Shown here: positions 8,282 through 17,737 of the stretch, piece after piece
Layout of the letters: each line of letters opens with the position of its first letter
Position numbering within the stretch: position 1 is the first letter of the stretch
NCBI RefSeq assembly: GCF_035978755.1
Contig: NZ_CP108414.1
Coordinates: forward strand, 6,572,001 to 6,636,000
Length of the DNA stretch: 64,000 nt
DNA from: Streptomyces sp. NBC_01298
Lineage (GTDB): Bacteria; Actinomycetota; Actinomycetes; Streptomycetales; Streptomycetaceae
Direction of reading: 5' to 3'
The notes under the pieces: model-generated
The model's database searches: none
Told to the model about the DNA's origin: nothing
Seen by the model: only the letters and a program-made list of their open reading frames with translations
Program-made: the position numbers and the translations under genes

Positions 8282-8350
8282 TCAGGTACGCGCGAGAAGT
8301 GGGCCGCCGGGAGCGGGCCACCACCAGTTCTGGTTCGAGTGCGCGTACAT
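8282..8350 (-). CDS. trpL: trp leader peptide with three consecutive Trp codons
   Basis: A 22-residue open frame on the reverse strand, beginning MYAHSNQNWWWPAPG and ending at TGA (8282-8284). Three adjacent tryptophan codons in a tiny ORF, followed 17 bases later by a terminator-like hairpin and then trpE-trpG, are the classic signs of ribosome-mediated attenuation: stalling at the Trp codons when charged tRNA-Trp is scarce would favour read-through. A similar trpL has been described before Streptomyces trpE(G) genes. A TAGGGT box ends six bases before the ATG, so the message is probably leaderless. Confidence 0.88.
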   Translation of the reverse strand: MYAHSNQNWWWPAPGGPLLART

Positions 8351-8356
8351 GCCCCG

Positions 8357-8362
8357 ACCCTA
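8357..8362 (-). promoter_or_regulatory. candidate -10 box of the trpL-trpEG transcript
   Basis: TAGGGT on the reverse strand, six bases before the trpL ATG, placing the start of transcription at or next to the start codon. No good -35 is visible. Confidence 0.5.
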
Positions 8363-8475
8363 GCCCACCGGTCCGGCGGAGGGCCGGCACATGGGGAACT
8401 GAACGGGTGAGTAACACAGTGAGAGACATCCGTCTCACGTAGTGGTCCTCGACCTGGAGGCGCGGTGTGACGACG

Positions 8476-8481
8476 TAATGT
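8476..8481 (+). promoter_or_regulatory. candidate -10 box of a leaderless DAHP synthase message
   Basis: TAATGT lies seven bases before the GTG at 8489. This spacing favours that GTG over the in-frame GTG at 8480, which overlaps the box. Confidence 0.45.
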
Positions 8482-8488
8482 GTGTGGG

Positions 8489-9844
8489 GTGACCGTGAAC
8501 GCTGAAACCCAAGCCCCCGCCTCCAAGGCGACCTGGCGAGACCTTCCCGCGGCGCAGCAGCCTTCGTACCCCGATGCCGAGGCCCTGCGCGCTGTCGTCG
8601 CGGACCTCGAGTCGTATCCTCCCCTCGTTTTCGCGGGCGAATGCGACCAGCTGCGCGCCCGTCTGGGAGCCGTCGCCAAGGGCGAGGCGTTCCTGCTGCA
8701 GGGTGGCGACTGCGCCGAGGCCTTCGACGGCGTCTCCGCCGACCACATCCGCGCCAAGCTGAAGACGCTGCTCCAGATGAGCGCCGTCCTGACGTACGCG
8801 GCCTCCGTGCCCGTCGTGAAGGTCGGCCGCATCGCCGGCCAGTACTCCAAGCCCCGCTCCAAGGACACCGAGACCCGCGACGGCGTCACCCTGCCGACCT
8901 ACCGCGGCGACTCCGTGAACGGCTTCGCCTTCACGGAGGAGTCCCGCGTCCCGGACCCCGAGCGCCTCAAGCGCATGTACAACGCGTCGGCCTCCACGCT
9001 GAACCTGGTGCGCGCCTTCACCACCGGCGGCTACGCCGACCTGCGCCAGGTGCACGCCTGGAACCAGGACTTCGTCAAGAACTCCCCGTCCGGGCAGCGC
9101 TACGAGCAGCTCGCGCGGGAGATCGACAACGCCCTGAACTTCATGAAGGCCTGTGGCACCGACCCGGCGGAGTTCAAGGCCGTGGAGTTCTACGCCTCCC
9201 ACGAGGCGCTGCTCCTGGACTACGAGGGAGCCCTGACCCGCACGGACTCCCGCACGGGCCGGCTGTACGACACCTCGGGCCACATGGTCTGGATCGGTGA
9301 GCGCACCCGCCAGCTCGACCACGCGCACATCGAGTTCTGCTCGCAGATCGCCAACCCGATCGGCATCAAGCTCGGCCCCACCACCACGGTGGACGAGGCG
9401 CTGACCTACATCGACCGCCTCGACCCCGACCGCGAGCCGGGCCGGCTGACCTTCGTCGTGCGCATGGGCGCCGACAAGGTCCGCGACAAGCTTCCCGAGC
9501 TCGTCGAGAAGGTCACCGCCTCCGGTGCGACCGTCGCCTGGGTCACCGACCCGATGCACGGCAACACCTTCGAGGCGGCCTCCGGCCACAAGACGCGCCG
9601 TTTCGACGACGTGCTCGACGAGGTCAAGGGCTTCTTCGAGGTCCACAAGGGCCTGGGCACCCACCCGGGCGGCATCCACGTCGAGCTCACCGGTGACGAT
9701 GTCACCGAGTGCGTGGGCGGCGGCGACGAGATCTTCGTCGACGACCTGCACCAGCGCTACGAGACGGCCTGCGACCCGCGCCTCAACCGCAGCCAGTCCC
9801 TGGACCTGGCGTTCCTCGTCGCGGAGATGTACCGCGACCAGTAG
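8489..9844 (+). CDS. class II 3-deoxy-7-phosphoheptulonate (DAHP) synthase
   Basis: Cytosolic enzyme joining phosphoenolpyruvate and erythrose 4-phosphate to DAHP, the entry reaction of the shikimate pathway. The 451-residue chain is the plant/actinobacterial class II type: it begins with the WRDLPAAQQP block and has the conserved LLQGGDCAEAF (near 73-83), KVGRIAGQYSKPRS, GHMVWIGERTRQLDHAHIEF, KLGP, WVTDPMHGN and the C-terminal DLAFLVAEM. The Cys of GGDCAE is a usual metal ligand. The start at GTG 8489 is chosen from the leaderless promoter spacing; GTG 8480 or GTG 8495 are possible. It is divergent from the trp attenuator and anthranilate synthase, so both aromatic-pathway control points share one intergenic region. 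A perfect 17-bp hairpin follows the gene. Confidence 0.95.
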   Translation: MTVNAETQAPASKATWRDLPAAQQPSYPDAEALRAVVADLESYPPLVFAGECDQLRARLGAVAKGEAFLLQGGDCAEAFDGVSADHIRAKLKTLLQMSAVLTYAASVPVVKVGRIAGQYSKPRSKDTETRDGVTLPTYRGDSVNGFAFTEESRVPDPERLKRMYNASASTLNLVRAFTTGGYADLRQVHAWNQDFVKNSPSGQRYEQLAREIDNALNFMKACGTDPAEFKAVEFYASHEALLLDYEGALTRTDSRTGRLYDTSGHMVWIGERTRQLDHAHIEFCSQIANPIGIKLGPTTTVDEALTYIDRLDPDREPGRLTFVVRMGADKVRDKLPELVEKVTASGATVAWVTDPMHGNTFEAASGHKTRRFDDVLDEVKGFFEVHKGLGTHPGGIHVELTGDDVTECVGGGDEIFVDDLHQRYETACDPRLNRSQSLDLAFLVAEMYRDQ

Positions 9845-9873
9845 GCCCGCGAGCGCAGTGTGAGCACTTCATG

Positions 9874-9913
9874 ACGATGGGGCGCGGATCGAATGTGATC
9901 CGCGCCCCATCGT
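9874..9913 (+). terminator. strong terminator hairpin after DAHP synthase
   Basis: Perfect 17-base arms (9874-9890 and 9897-9913) around the loop GAATGT, followed by TCGTT. It lies 30 bases after the stop and separates this gene from the iron-regulated region beyond. Confidence 0.8.
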
Positions 9914-9927
9914 CGTTCCCAGCTCTT

Positions 9928-9972
9928 TTAGGGAACCCTAAGTTTGGGTAGGCTTAGGTAAGCCTCACCGAA
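9928..9972 (+). promoter_or_regulatory. iron-box-like operators (DmdR/IdeR type) upstream of bfd
   Basis: TTAGGTAAGCCTCACCGAA (9954-9972) matches the 19-bp DtxR/IdeR/DmdR consensus at 15 positions by eye and overlaps the inverted repeat GGCTTA-GG-TAAGCC (9951-9964). A second inverted repeat, TTAGGG-AA-CCCTAA (9928-9941), lies just upstream. Location 46 bases before bfd suggests iron-dependent repression. Confidence 0.7.
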
Positions 9973-10017
9973 TAGGGGATGGCTGGCCGAACCGTTCCTG
10001 TCAGGGAGGTGAACCGC

Positions 10018-10275
10018 GTGTACGTCTGCTCTTGTTTCGGGATCACCGACAAGCAGGTCAAGGACCACGCGGCTGCCGGGGCCTGTACCCCCCGCCAGAT
10101 CGCCTCGGCCACGAAGGCCGGCACCGACTGCGGTTCCTGCGTGCGGACCATCCAGGGGCTCCTGGGCCGCGGGGCATGCCCGCGCCGTGAGCTGATGGAC
10201 AAGGGCAACGCCGCCGCCGTGCTCGCCGCGGACCCGCTGGTACCCGCGGGCGCGGAGCTCGCCGAAGCCGCGTAG
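10018..10275 (+). CDS. bfd: bacterioferritin-associated ferredoxin (Bfd-like, [2Fe-2S])
   Basis: Small BFD-like iron-sulfur protein thought to deliver electrons to bacterioferritin so that stored Fe(III) can leave as Fe(II). The 85-residue chain begins VYVCSCFGITD and has the four cluster cysteines in a C-S-C pair near the N-terminus and CGSC around residue 41. The start is the GTG at 10018, since GGGAGGTG (10003-10010) is at ideal distance; an upstream in-frame ATG would bury that site. The C-terminus after about residue 60 is an Ala-rich extension without clear motifs. It is convergent with bfr and follows iron-box-like repeats, so it is probably derepressed under iron starvation. Confidence 0.9.
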   Translation: MYVCSCFGITDKQVKDHAAAGACTPRQIASATKAGTDCGSCVRTIQGLLGRGACPRRELMDKGNAAAVLAADPLVPAGAELAEAA

Positions 10276-10323
10276 GACTCCCGCGCTGGACTCCCGTACG
10301 GAGTACTGAGTAAGGCCGGCGAA

Positions 10324-10800
10324 CTAGCTCGGCTGCTCGATCAGCTGCGCGATGTAGAGCGCCTCGCCGATGGACTCGATGAGCTCCAGCTGGGTGTCGA
10401 GGTAGTCGATGTGGTGCTCCTCGTCCTCCAGGATCTCCTCGAAGAGCCGCGCCGAGGTGACGTCGCCCTTGCCGCGCATGACCTCGATGCCGCGCTTGAG
10501 GCGGTCGATCGCCTCGACCTCGACCTGCCGGTCCGCCTGGAACATCTCCGTCAGCGTCTGGCCCACGCGGACGTGGAAGAGGCGCTGGTAGTTCGGCAGA
10601 CCGTCGAGCATCAGGATGCGCTCGGTGATCTTGTCCGCGTGCTTCATCTCATCGATGGACTCTTCGCGGGTGTACTTGGCGAGCTTGGTCCAACCCTTGT
10701 TGTCCTGGATCCGGTAGTGGAGCCAGTACTGGTTGATCGCCGTGAGCTCGCCGGTCAGCTGCTCGTTGAGGAATTCAAGGACCTCGGGGTCGCCCTGCAT
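10324..10800 (-). CDS. bfr: bacterioferritin
   Basis: Iron-storage protein forming 24-subunit haem-containing cages that oxidise and mineralise iron. The 158-residue protein has the whole ferroxidase set at canonical numbering: Glu18, Glu51, His54, Glu94, Glu127 and His130, plus Met52, the axial haem ligand at the subunit interface. The ATG at 10800 is preceded by GGAAGGAG, deciding the start over upstream in-frame codons. It is convergent with bfd, its presumed redox partner, with 48 bases between the stops. It lies divergent from the oxidoreductase gene at 10977. Confidence 0.97.
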   Translation of the reverse strand: MQGDPEVLEFLNEQLTGELTAINQYWLHYRIQDNKGWTKLAKYTREESIDEMKHADKITERILMLDGLPNYQRLFHVRVGQTLTEMFQADRQVEVEAIDRLKRGIEVMRGKGDVTSARLFEEILEDEEHHIDYLDTQLELIESIGEALYIAQLIEQPS

Positions 10801-10976
10801 CGCAGAGGCTCCTTCCAAAGCAATGTCACAGCAATGTGACGGGGCAGGTGCGCGCATCCTTGCACCGCCGCCGGAGGCCGTCCAGTAAGTGCCTCCTTAG
10901 TGGGAGTTACCGTGACTTGCCCGAATCCGGGCGAAGCTGGTCATGACCACCCCGCCAAGTCTGTCACCATGGAGAC

Positions 10977-11609
10977 ATGGGTCAGCCGGAAAGCCGGGAA
11001 TCTCCGGGATCAGAGCAACTGGAGCTTCCCCCGGGGCAGCGGTTGCAGCGAGGCTGGCCGGTCACCCACTACGGGCCGGTACCCAAGTTCAAGCCCGAGC
11101 GCTGGGAGTTCCGCGTCTTCGGCGCGACCGCCGACGGCGAGAAGCACTGCTGGAACCACGAGGAGTTCGCGGCCCTGCCGTTCGACTCCGTCGAGGCGGA
11201 CCTGCACTGCGTGACGAAGTTCAGCATGACCGGCGCCGAATGGGGCGGCGTGCTCGCCCGGAGGGTCCTCGCCCTCGCTCCGCCGTCCCCGCAGGTCACG
11301 CACGTGATGGTGTGGGCCGAGTACGGCTTCAGCTCCAACATGCGCCTCGCGGACTTCACCTCCGAGCGGACCGTCTTCGCCACCCACCAAGGTGGTGAAC
11401 TGCTCACCGCCGAGCACGGTTTCCCGCTCCGGCTGGTCGTACCGCACCTCTACGCGTGGAAGGGCCCCAAGTGGGTCCGCGGCATCGAGTACATGACCGC
11501 CGACCGCCGCGGCTTCTGGGAGGAGCGCGGCTACCACAACATCGGCGACCCCTGGCGCGAGCAGCGCTACTCGTACCAGGAGGAGCCGGGGGACGGCCCC
11601 GAGCTGTAG
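10977..11609 (+). CDS. sulfite oxidase-like molybdopterin oxidoreductase
   Basis: Member of the sulfite oxidase / MsrP molybdopterin fold. The 210 residues cover only the Moco-binding domain: GPVPKFKPERWEFRVFG, the conserved cysteine that ligates molybdenum in DLHCVTKFS (Cys78), HVMVWAEYGFSSNM, GFPLRLVVPHLYAWKGPKWVRGIE and the tail YHNIGDPWREQRYSY. No twin-arginine or other signal is evident, so a cytosolic location is likely. The substrate is not known; the call rests on the domain. The ATG at 10977 is used; the N-terminal 20 residues are a charged, poorly conserved lead. It is convergent with the DUF4396 gene, only 17 bases apart. Confidence 0.88.
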   Translation: MGQPESRESPGSEQLELPPGQRLQRGWPVTHYGPVPKFKPERWEFRVFGATADGEKHCWNHEEFAALPFDSVEADLHCVTKFSMTGAEWGGVLARRVLALAPPSPQVTHVMVWAEYGFSSNMRLADFTSERTVFATHQGGELLTAEHGFPLRLVVPHLYAWKGPKWVRGIEYMTADRRGFWEERGYHNIGDPWREQRYSYQEEPGDGPEL

Positions 11610-11626
11610 CTCATCGGTTCGACGGC

Positions 11627-12142
11627 TCAGTGGTGGTACTGGTGGACCACCGCGTGACCCTTGCCGCGGCCGATCATCCACTTGTTGACCGGCGTCGTGA
11701 CGACGAAGGCCACCGCGAACGCGATCCCGAGCGCCGTCCAGAAGAGCGCGTCCGACAGCATCGCGTCCATGGCTCCGGGCCAGAGCAGGATCACCCCGTT
11801 GTCGATCAGTTCCATGACGGCGATCGAAAGGGTGTCCGCCGCCAACGCCACCCGAATGGCCGTACGGAAGTCCAGGCCGGCGGCGCGGATCCCGCGCAGG
11901 GTGAGCGCGTAGCCGAAGAAGAACGCGAGGACGATCGCGAGGGCCATCGTCGGGCCGTTCCCCCAGCCGAGCGCGGTGCCGATGACCATGCCGAGCACCT
12001 CGCCGATGGCGCATCCGGTGAGGCAGTGGAGCGTGGCCCGTGCGGCGGCGGCCCAGGTGACCTTTCCGCCGGCGGCGGTGTGCGCGTGCTCGTGGGAGTG
12101 CTCGTGGTGGTGCTCGTGCTGCTGCTCGTGCGGGTGTTCCAT
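11627..12142 (-). CDS. DUF4396 membrane protein with His-rich N-terminus
   Basis: Integral membrane protein of 171 residues. Residues 2-24 are packed with His and Glu (HPHEQQHEHHHEHSHEHAH), a likely metal-binding tail; about four hydrophobic helices follow, including a Cys-containing first segment (LHCLTGCAIGE) and the acidic membrane residues of MELIDNG typical of DUF4396. The ATG at 12142 follows AGGGGG. A CsoR-like palindrome with ATACCCC/GGGGTAT arms lies 61 bases upstream, so copper control, and a role in copper or metal handling, is inferred from tail plus operator. No transport activity is established for this family. Confidence 0.8.
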   Translation of the reverse strand: MEHPHEQQHEHHHEHSHEHAHTAAGGKVTWAAAARATLHCLTGCAIGEVLGMVIGTALGWGNGPTMALAIVLAFFFGYALTLRGIRAAGLDFRTAIRVALAADTLSIAVMELIDNGVILLWPGAMDAMLSDALFWTALGIAFAVAFVVTTPVNKWMIGRGKGHAVVHQYHH

Positions 12143-12202
12143 GGCAACCCCCTGGCGAGGAACGCCGGATAGCGGCTCTGTCGGTCGATAGGGCAGAACC
12201 GT

Positions 12203-12219
12203 ATACCCCACCGGGGTAT
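12203..12219 (-). promoter_or_regulatory. CsoR-like copper operator
   Basis: ATACCCC-ACC-GGGGTAT, 7-base perfect arms with a 3-base spacer. It closely resembles CsoR sites (TACCCC / GGGGTA) in Streptomyces and lies in the presumed promoter of the His-rich DUF4396 gene. Confidence 0.65.
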
Positions 12220-12230
12220 TCCTCGACAGG

Positions 12231-13106
12231 TCAGCCGAGCTCGCGCAGCTCCTTCAGCAGCGCCACGTCCGCGGCATGCCCTTCCTTGCCACCCGGCGTC
12301 TCGGTGATCAGGGGGACGCCCTCCATCGCCGGATGCGTGAACAGTTCCGCGAAGGCGTCCCGGCCGATGTGGCCCTGCCCGATGTTCGCGTGCCGGTCCT
12401 TGTGGGCGCCCACGCCCTCCTTGGAGTCATTGGCGTGCACCAGCTTCAGCCGGCCCTCGCCCACCGTGTCCACCAGCAGGTCCAGCGTCTGCTTCGTGCC
12501 GCCCGGCTCGGCCAGGTCGTGCCCGGCCGCGAAGACGTGGCAGGTGTCGAGGCAGATCCCGAGCATCGGATGGCGGTCGAGGGCGTCGAAGTACGGGCCG
12601 AACTCATCGGCGGTCGAGCACAGCGAGGAACCCTGCCCGGCCGTGGACTCCAGCAGCAGGAAGGGGTCGTCGTCATGCGTCAGCTCGTCCAGCAGCGGCA
12701 GCATGTGCTCCCTGACCTGCGCGTACGCCGCTTCGCGCGGCCGGCCCCCGGTCGCCGAGCCGGTGTGCACGACCACCCCGAGCGCCCCGATCGCCCGGGC
12801 CCGGCGCAGCGAGTGCCGCAGCGACTCCACGGACTTCTCCACGGTGGCCTCGGTGTGCGAGCCGAAGTTGATCAGGTAGGGCGCGTGGACGTACGCCGGG
12901 ATCTCCTCCGCCGCGCAGGCCTCGCGGAACAGCTCGTCCTGGGCCGGATTGCCGACCGGAGTGGCCCAGCCGCGCGGATTGGCGACGAATACCTGCACGG
13001 CCTCGGCGCCCATCTCGCGGGCGTACGTCAGCCCGACCGAGGCGAGCCCGCCCGCGACGGGCACGTGCCCGCCCACTGGATTGCGGCTCATCGACTTGTT
13101 GTTCAT
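12231..13106 (-). CDS. nfo: deoxyribonuclease IV (AP endonuclease, Nfo family)
   Basis: Zinc-dependent AP endonuclease of base-excision repair that cuts 5' to abasic sites. The 291-residue TIM-barrel protein shows the family blocks VQVFVANPRGW, AYVHAPYLINFGS, VVVHTGSATG, LLLESTAGQG, GICLDTCHVFAAGHDL, LKLVHANDSKEGVGAHKDRHANIGQGHIG and PLITETPG, which provide the His, Glu and Asp ligands of the trinuclear zinc site. The ATG at 13106 is used; the in-frame ATG at 13091 is an alternative. The start lies only nine bases after the stop of the PASTA kinase gene, so the two are likely one transcript. Confidence 0.95.
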   Translation of the reverse strand: MNNKSMSRNPVGGHVPVAGGLASVGLTYAREMGAEAVQVFVANPRGWATPVGNPAQDELFREACAAEEIPAYVHAPYLINFGSHTEATVEKSVESLRHSLRRARAIGALGVVVHTGSATGGRPREAAYAQVREHMLPLLDELTHDDDPFLLLESTAGQGSSLCSTADEFGPYFDALDRHPMLGICLDTCHVFAAGHDLAEPGGTKQTLDLLVDTVGEGRLKLVHANDSKEGVGAHKDRHANIGQGHIGRDAFAELFTHPAMEGVPLITETPGGKEGHAADVALLKELRELG

Positions 13107-13115
13107 GGCGTGCGG

Positions 13116-15092
13116 TTACAGCCCCTTGGTCCTGATGGTGATCGTGCTGCCCTCGGCGGCGTTCTGGCCCGCGGGGACCGACTGGGAGTCGACGGTGTTG
13201 CTGAAGGAGAGGAAGGGCTTGTCGACCTTGACCTTGAAGCCCAGGCCCTCCAGGGTCGCGCGGGCCGCGTCGGCCTCCTGGCCGGTGACGTCCGGGACCG
13301 GGATCTGGCGGGGGCCCTTGGACACGGTGAGGGTGACGGTGTCACCCGCGGCGGCCTGGCTTCCGGCGCCGATCGACTGGTTGGCGACCGTACCGGCGGG
13401 GGAGGGGGAGTTGACCTCCTCGGGGGCCGTCTCCACCTTGAGGCCGAGGCCCTCCAGGGTGGAACGGGCCTGGTCGAGGGAGATCCCCGTGACGCGCGGG
13501 ACCGGCACCGCGCGGCCCTTGCTGACCACCATCGCGACCAGGGTGTCGAGGGACCGCTTCTGCCCGCCGCCCGGGTTCGTGCTGATCACCGAGCCCTGCG
13601 CGACGTCCTGGCTGAAGGCCTGCGTGACGGTTCCCGGCGTCAGCCCGGCCGAGGTCAGCTCGGCCTTCGCGGCCTCCAGGGGCTTGCCCTTGAGGTCGGG
13701 AACCACGACGACCTCGGGCCCGCGCGAGATGGTGAGCGTCACGGCGCCGTTGCCGCGGATGCGCTTGCCGCCGGCGGGGTCGGTGTTCATCACGGTGCCC
13801 TTGTCGAAGGCCGCGCTGAACTTCCGGTCGACCCGCTTCACCCCGAGCCCGGACGCCGACAGCTGGGACTTGGCCTCCGCCTCGGTCTTGCCGAGCAGGT
13901 TGGGGACCTCTCTGAACTGTCCGGAGCTGATGTACCAGACCCCCGTACCGAGGCCGAGGAAGAGCAGGACCCCGATCACGACGAGCAGCGGTCCGGGGCG
14001 CCGGATCCGCGCGGCGGCCGACGCCGACGCCGACGCCGGGGGCAGCGGCGGGGCCGCGAGCCGGGAGGTGTGGGACATGGGCTCGGCGTGCGAGGCGTGC
14101 GTGACGTGTGCGGAGTGCGAGGCGTGCGAGGAGTGCGAGGCGTGTGCGGCCGGGGTGGTCACCGGGCGGGGGATCACGCTGGTGCGGTCCTCGGCGGCGG
14201 TCCGCTCCGCGGCCCGCGCCTGCGGCGGGACGGCGTCCAGCTCGGAGTCGGCGAGCTGGACGCGGGCCTCTATGGCCAGCCCGAGGAGGGCGGCCGCGTC
14301 GTAGGGGCGCAGATCGGGGTTGCGCGCGGTGGCCTGGGCGACGAGCTCGTCGAGCGCGGCGGGCAGCCCGGGGACGGCGGCCGACGGCGGCGGGACGTCC
14401 TCGTTGAGGTGCTGGAAGATCACCTGCGCGGGATTGGAGCCGGTGTGCGGCTTGGAGCCGGTGAGCATCTCGTAGAACACGACCCCGCAGGCGTAGACGT
14501 CCACGCGGGTGTCGGTGACGCCGTTCTCGATCTGCTCGGGGGCGAGGTAGGAGACGGTGCCGAGGACGGACCCGGTGGTGTTGGTCACGGAGTCCACGGA
14601 CCGCACCAGCCCGAAGTCGGCCACCTTGACCCGGCCGTCGTCCCCGATCAGTACGTTCTCGGGCTTCATGTCCCGGTGCACGAAACCGGCGCGGTGCGCG
14701 GCGCCGAGGGCGGCGAGCACGGGTTCGAGGATGTCGAGGGCCGCGCGGGGCTGGAGCGCGCCGCGCTCCCGGAGCACGTCGCGCAGGGTGCAGCCGGACA
14801 CGTACTCCATGGCGAGGTACGTGTACGGGCCGTGCGTGCCCTGGTCGAAGACGGCCACGACGTTGGGGTGCGCCAGGCGGGCCACGGACTTCGCCTCACG
14901 GATGAACCGGTCGACGAAGCCGGGGTCGGCGGCGAGGGCCGGGTGCATCACCTTCAGCGCGAGGACCCGGTCCAGCCGGGTGTCGACGGCCCGGTAGACC
15001 GTGGCCATGCCGCCGGCCGCGATACGGGCGTCCACGCGGTAGCGGCCGTCGAGCGTCTGCCCGACGAGGGGGTCATCCAGGGTCGTGTCCAC
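13116..15092 (-). CDS. serine/threonine protein kinase with four PASTA repeats (PknB-like)
   Basis: Transmembrane Ser/Thr kinase whose external PASTA repeats usually bind muropeptides or lipid II. Of 658 residues, 18-275 form the kinase: glycine loop AAGGMATVY, Lys47, catalytic HRDMKPEN (Asp141) and DFG (Asp159). A juxtamembrane stretch (about 315-345) is packed with His and Ser (HASHSSHASHSAHV). One membrane helix lies at about 369-388, then four PASTA repeats to the C-terminus, each opening with a P-x-(V/L)-x-G-type motif. It resembles PkaF/PknB kinases. It sits directly upstream of nfo and, on the same strand, behind the thi operon. A likely substrate type, an Rv2175c-like protein, is encoded at 19427. 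Confidence 0.95.
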   Translation of the reverse strand: MDTTLDDPLVGQTLDGRYRVDARIAAGGMATVYRAVDTRLDRVLALKVMHPALAADPGFVDRFIREAKSVARLAHPNVVAVFDQGTHGPYTYLAMEYVSGCTLRDVLRERGALQPRAALDILEPVLAALGAAHRAGFVHRDMKPENVLIGDDGRVKVADFGLVRSVDSVTNTTGSVLGTVSYLAPEQIENGVTDTRVDVYACGVVFYEMLTGSKPHTGSNPAQVIFQHLNEDVPPPSAAVPGLPAALDELVAQATARNPDLRPYDAAALLGLAIEARVQLADSELDAVPPQARAAERTAAEDRTSVIPRPVTTPAAHASHSSHASHSAHVTHASHAEPMSHTSRLAAPPLPPASASASAAARIRRPGPLLVVIGVLLFLGLGTGVWYISSGQFREVPNLLGKTEAEAKSQLSASGLGVKRVDRKFSAAFDKGTVMNTDPAGGKRIRGNGAVTLTISRGPEVVVVPDLKGKPLEAAKAELTSAGLTPGTVTQAFSQDVAQGSVISTNPGGGQKRSLDTLVAMVVSKGRAVPVPRVTGISLDQARSTLEGLGLKVETAPEEVNSPSPAGTVANQSIGAGSQAAAGDTVTLTVSKGPRQIPVPDVTGQEADAARATLEGLGFKVKVDKPFLSFSNTVDSQSVPAGQNAAEGSTITIRTKGL

Positions 15093-15238
15093 CCGCCGAT
15101 TCTACGAGTGCCGCCCGCGCCCCCGTCCCGGGTGGTGGGGGGTTGCAGCTCAGCTGTGACGTGGGCGGGGCCCTCGCCCCGCCCGGGGCCCGCCCGAGGG
15201 GGCCGAGGGCTGTGCGCGCAGGGCCTCGTAGCGTCTCC

Positions 15239-17468
<2,230 letters not shown>

Positions 17469-17477
17469 GGGCGTCCA

Positions 17478-17568
17478 GCCCCTCCCTTCGCCGGCATGAC
17501 CCGGATCAGGTTCGTACGGTCGGAGGCCGGCCAGCCTCCCTCTCAGCCCGGTACGCCCGGACTCCCGC
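17478..17568 (-). promoter_or_regulatory. TPP riboswitch (THI element)
   Basis: On the reverse strand the leader contains the conserved THI blocks in order: GGGCTGAGAGGGAGG, then GAACCTGATCCGGGTCATGC, then GGCGAAGGGAGGGG near the thiO start. These are the core pyrimidine- and pyrophosphate-sensor regions of a TPP riboswitch. It should lower thiOSG expression when thiamine pyrophosphate is high. Confidence 0.96.
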
Positions 17569-17704
17569 GATAGGTTCCGTGCCAGAGTAACGGTGAGGCC
17601 GACGGCCGGTAAGGCTGCCTCCCCGGAGGCGGTGTCGTGCCGGTGCCGTGCTGGTGCCGTGCCGGTGTCCGCCCGGATCCCGGCAGGTCGCCATCCCGCT
17701 ATTC

Positions 17705-17730
17705 CTGACGGACCGTCAGTTGATTAGGCT
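17705..17730 (+). promoter_or_regulatory. leaderless promoter with 15-bp palindromic operator
   Basis: CTGACGG-A-CCGTCAG (17705-17719) is a perfect palindrome. TAGGCT (17725-17730) ends seven bases before the GTG at 17738 and fits a -10 box, so the palindrome covers the -35/spacer, a repressor-like position. Confidence 0.55.
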
Positions 17731-17737
17731 GGGCCGC

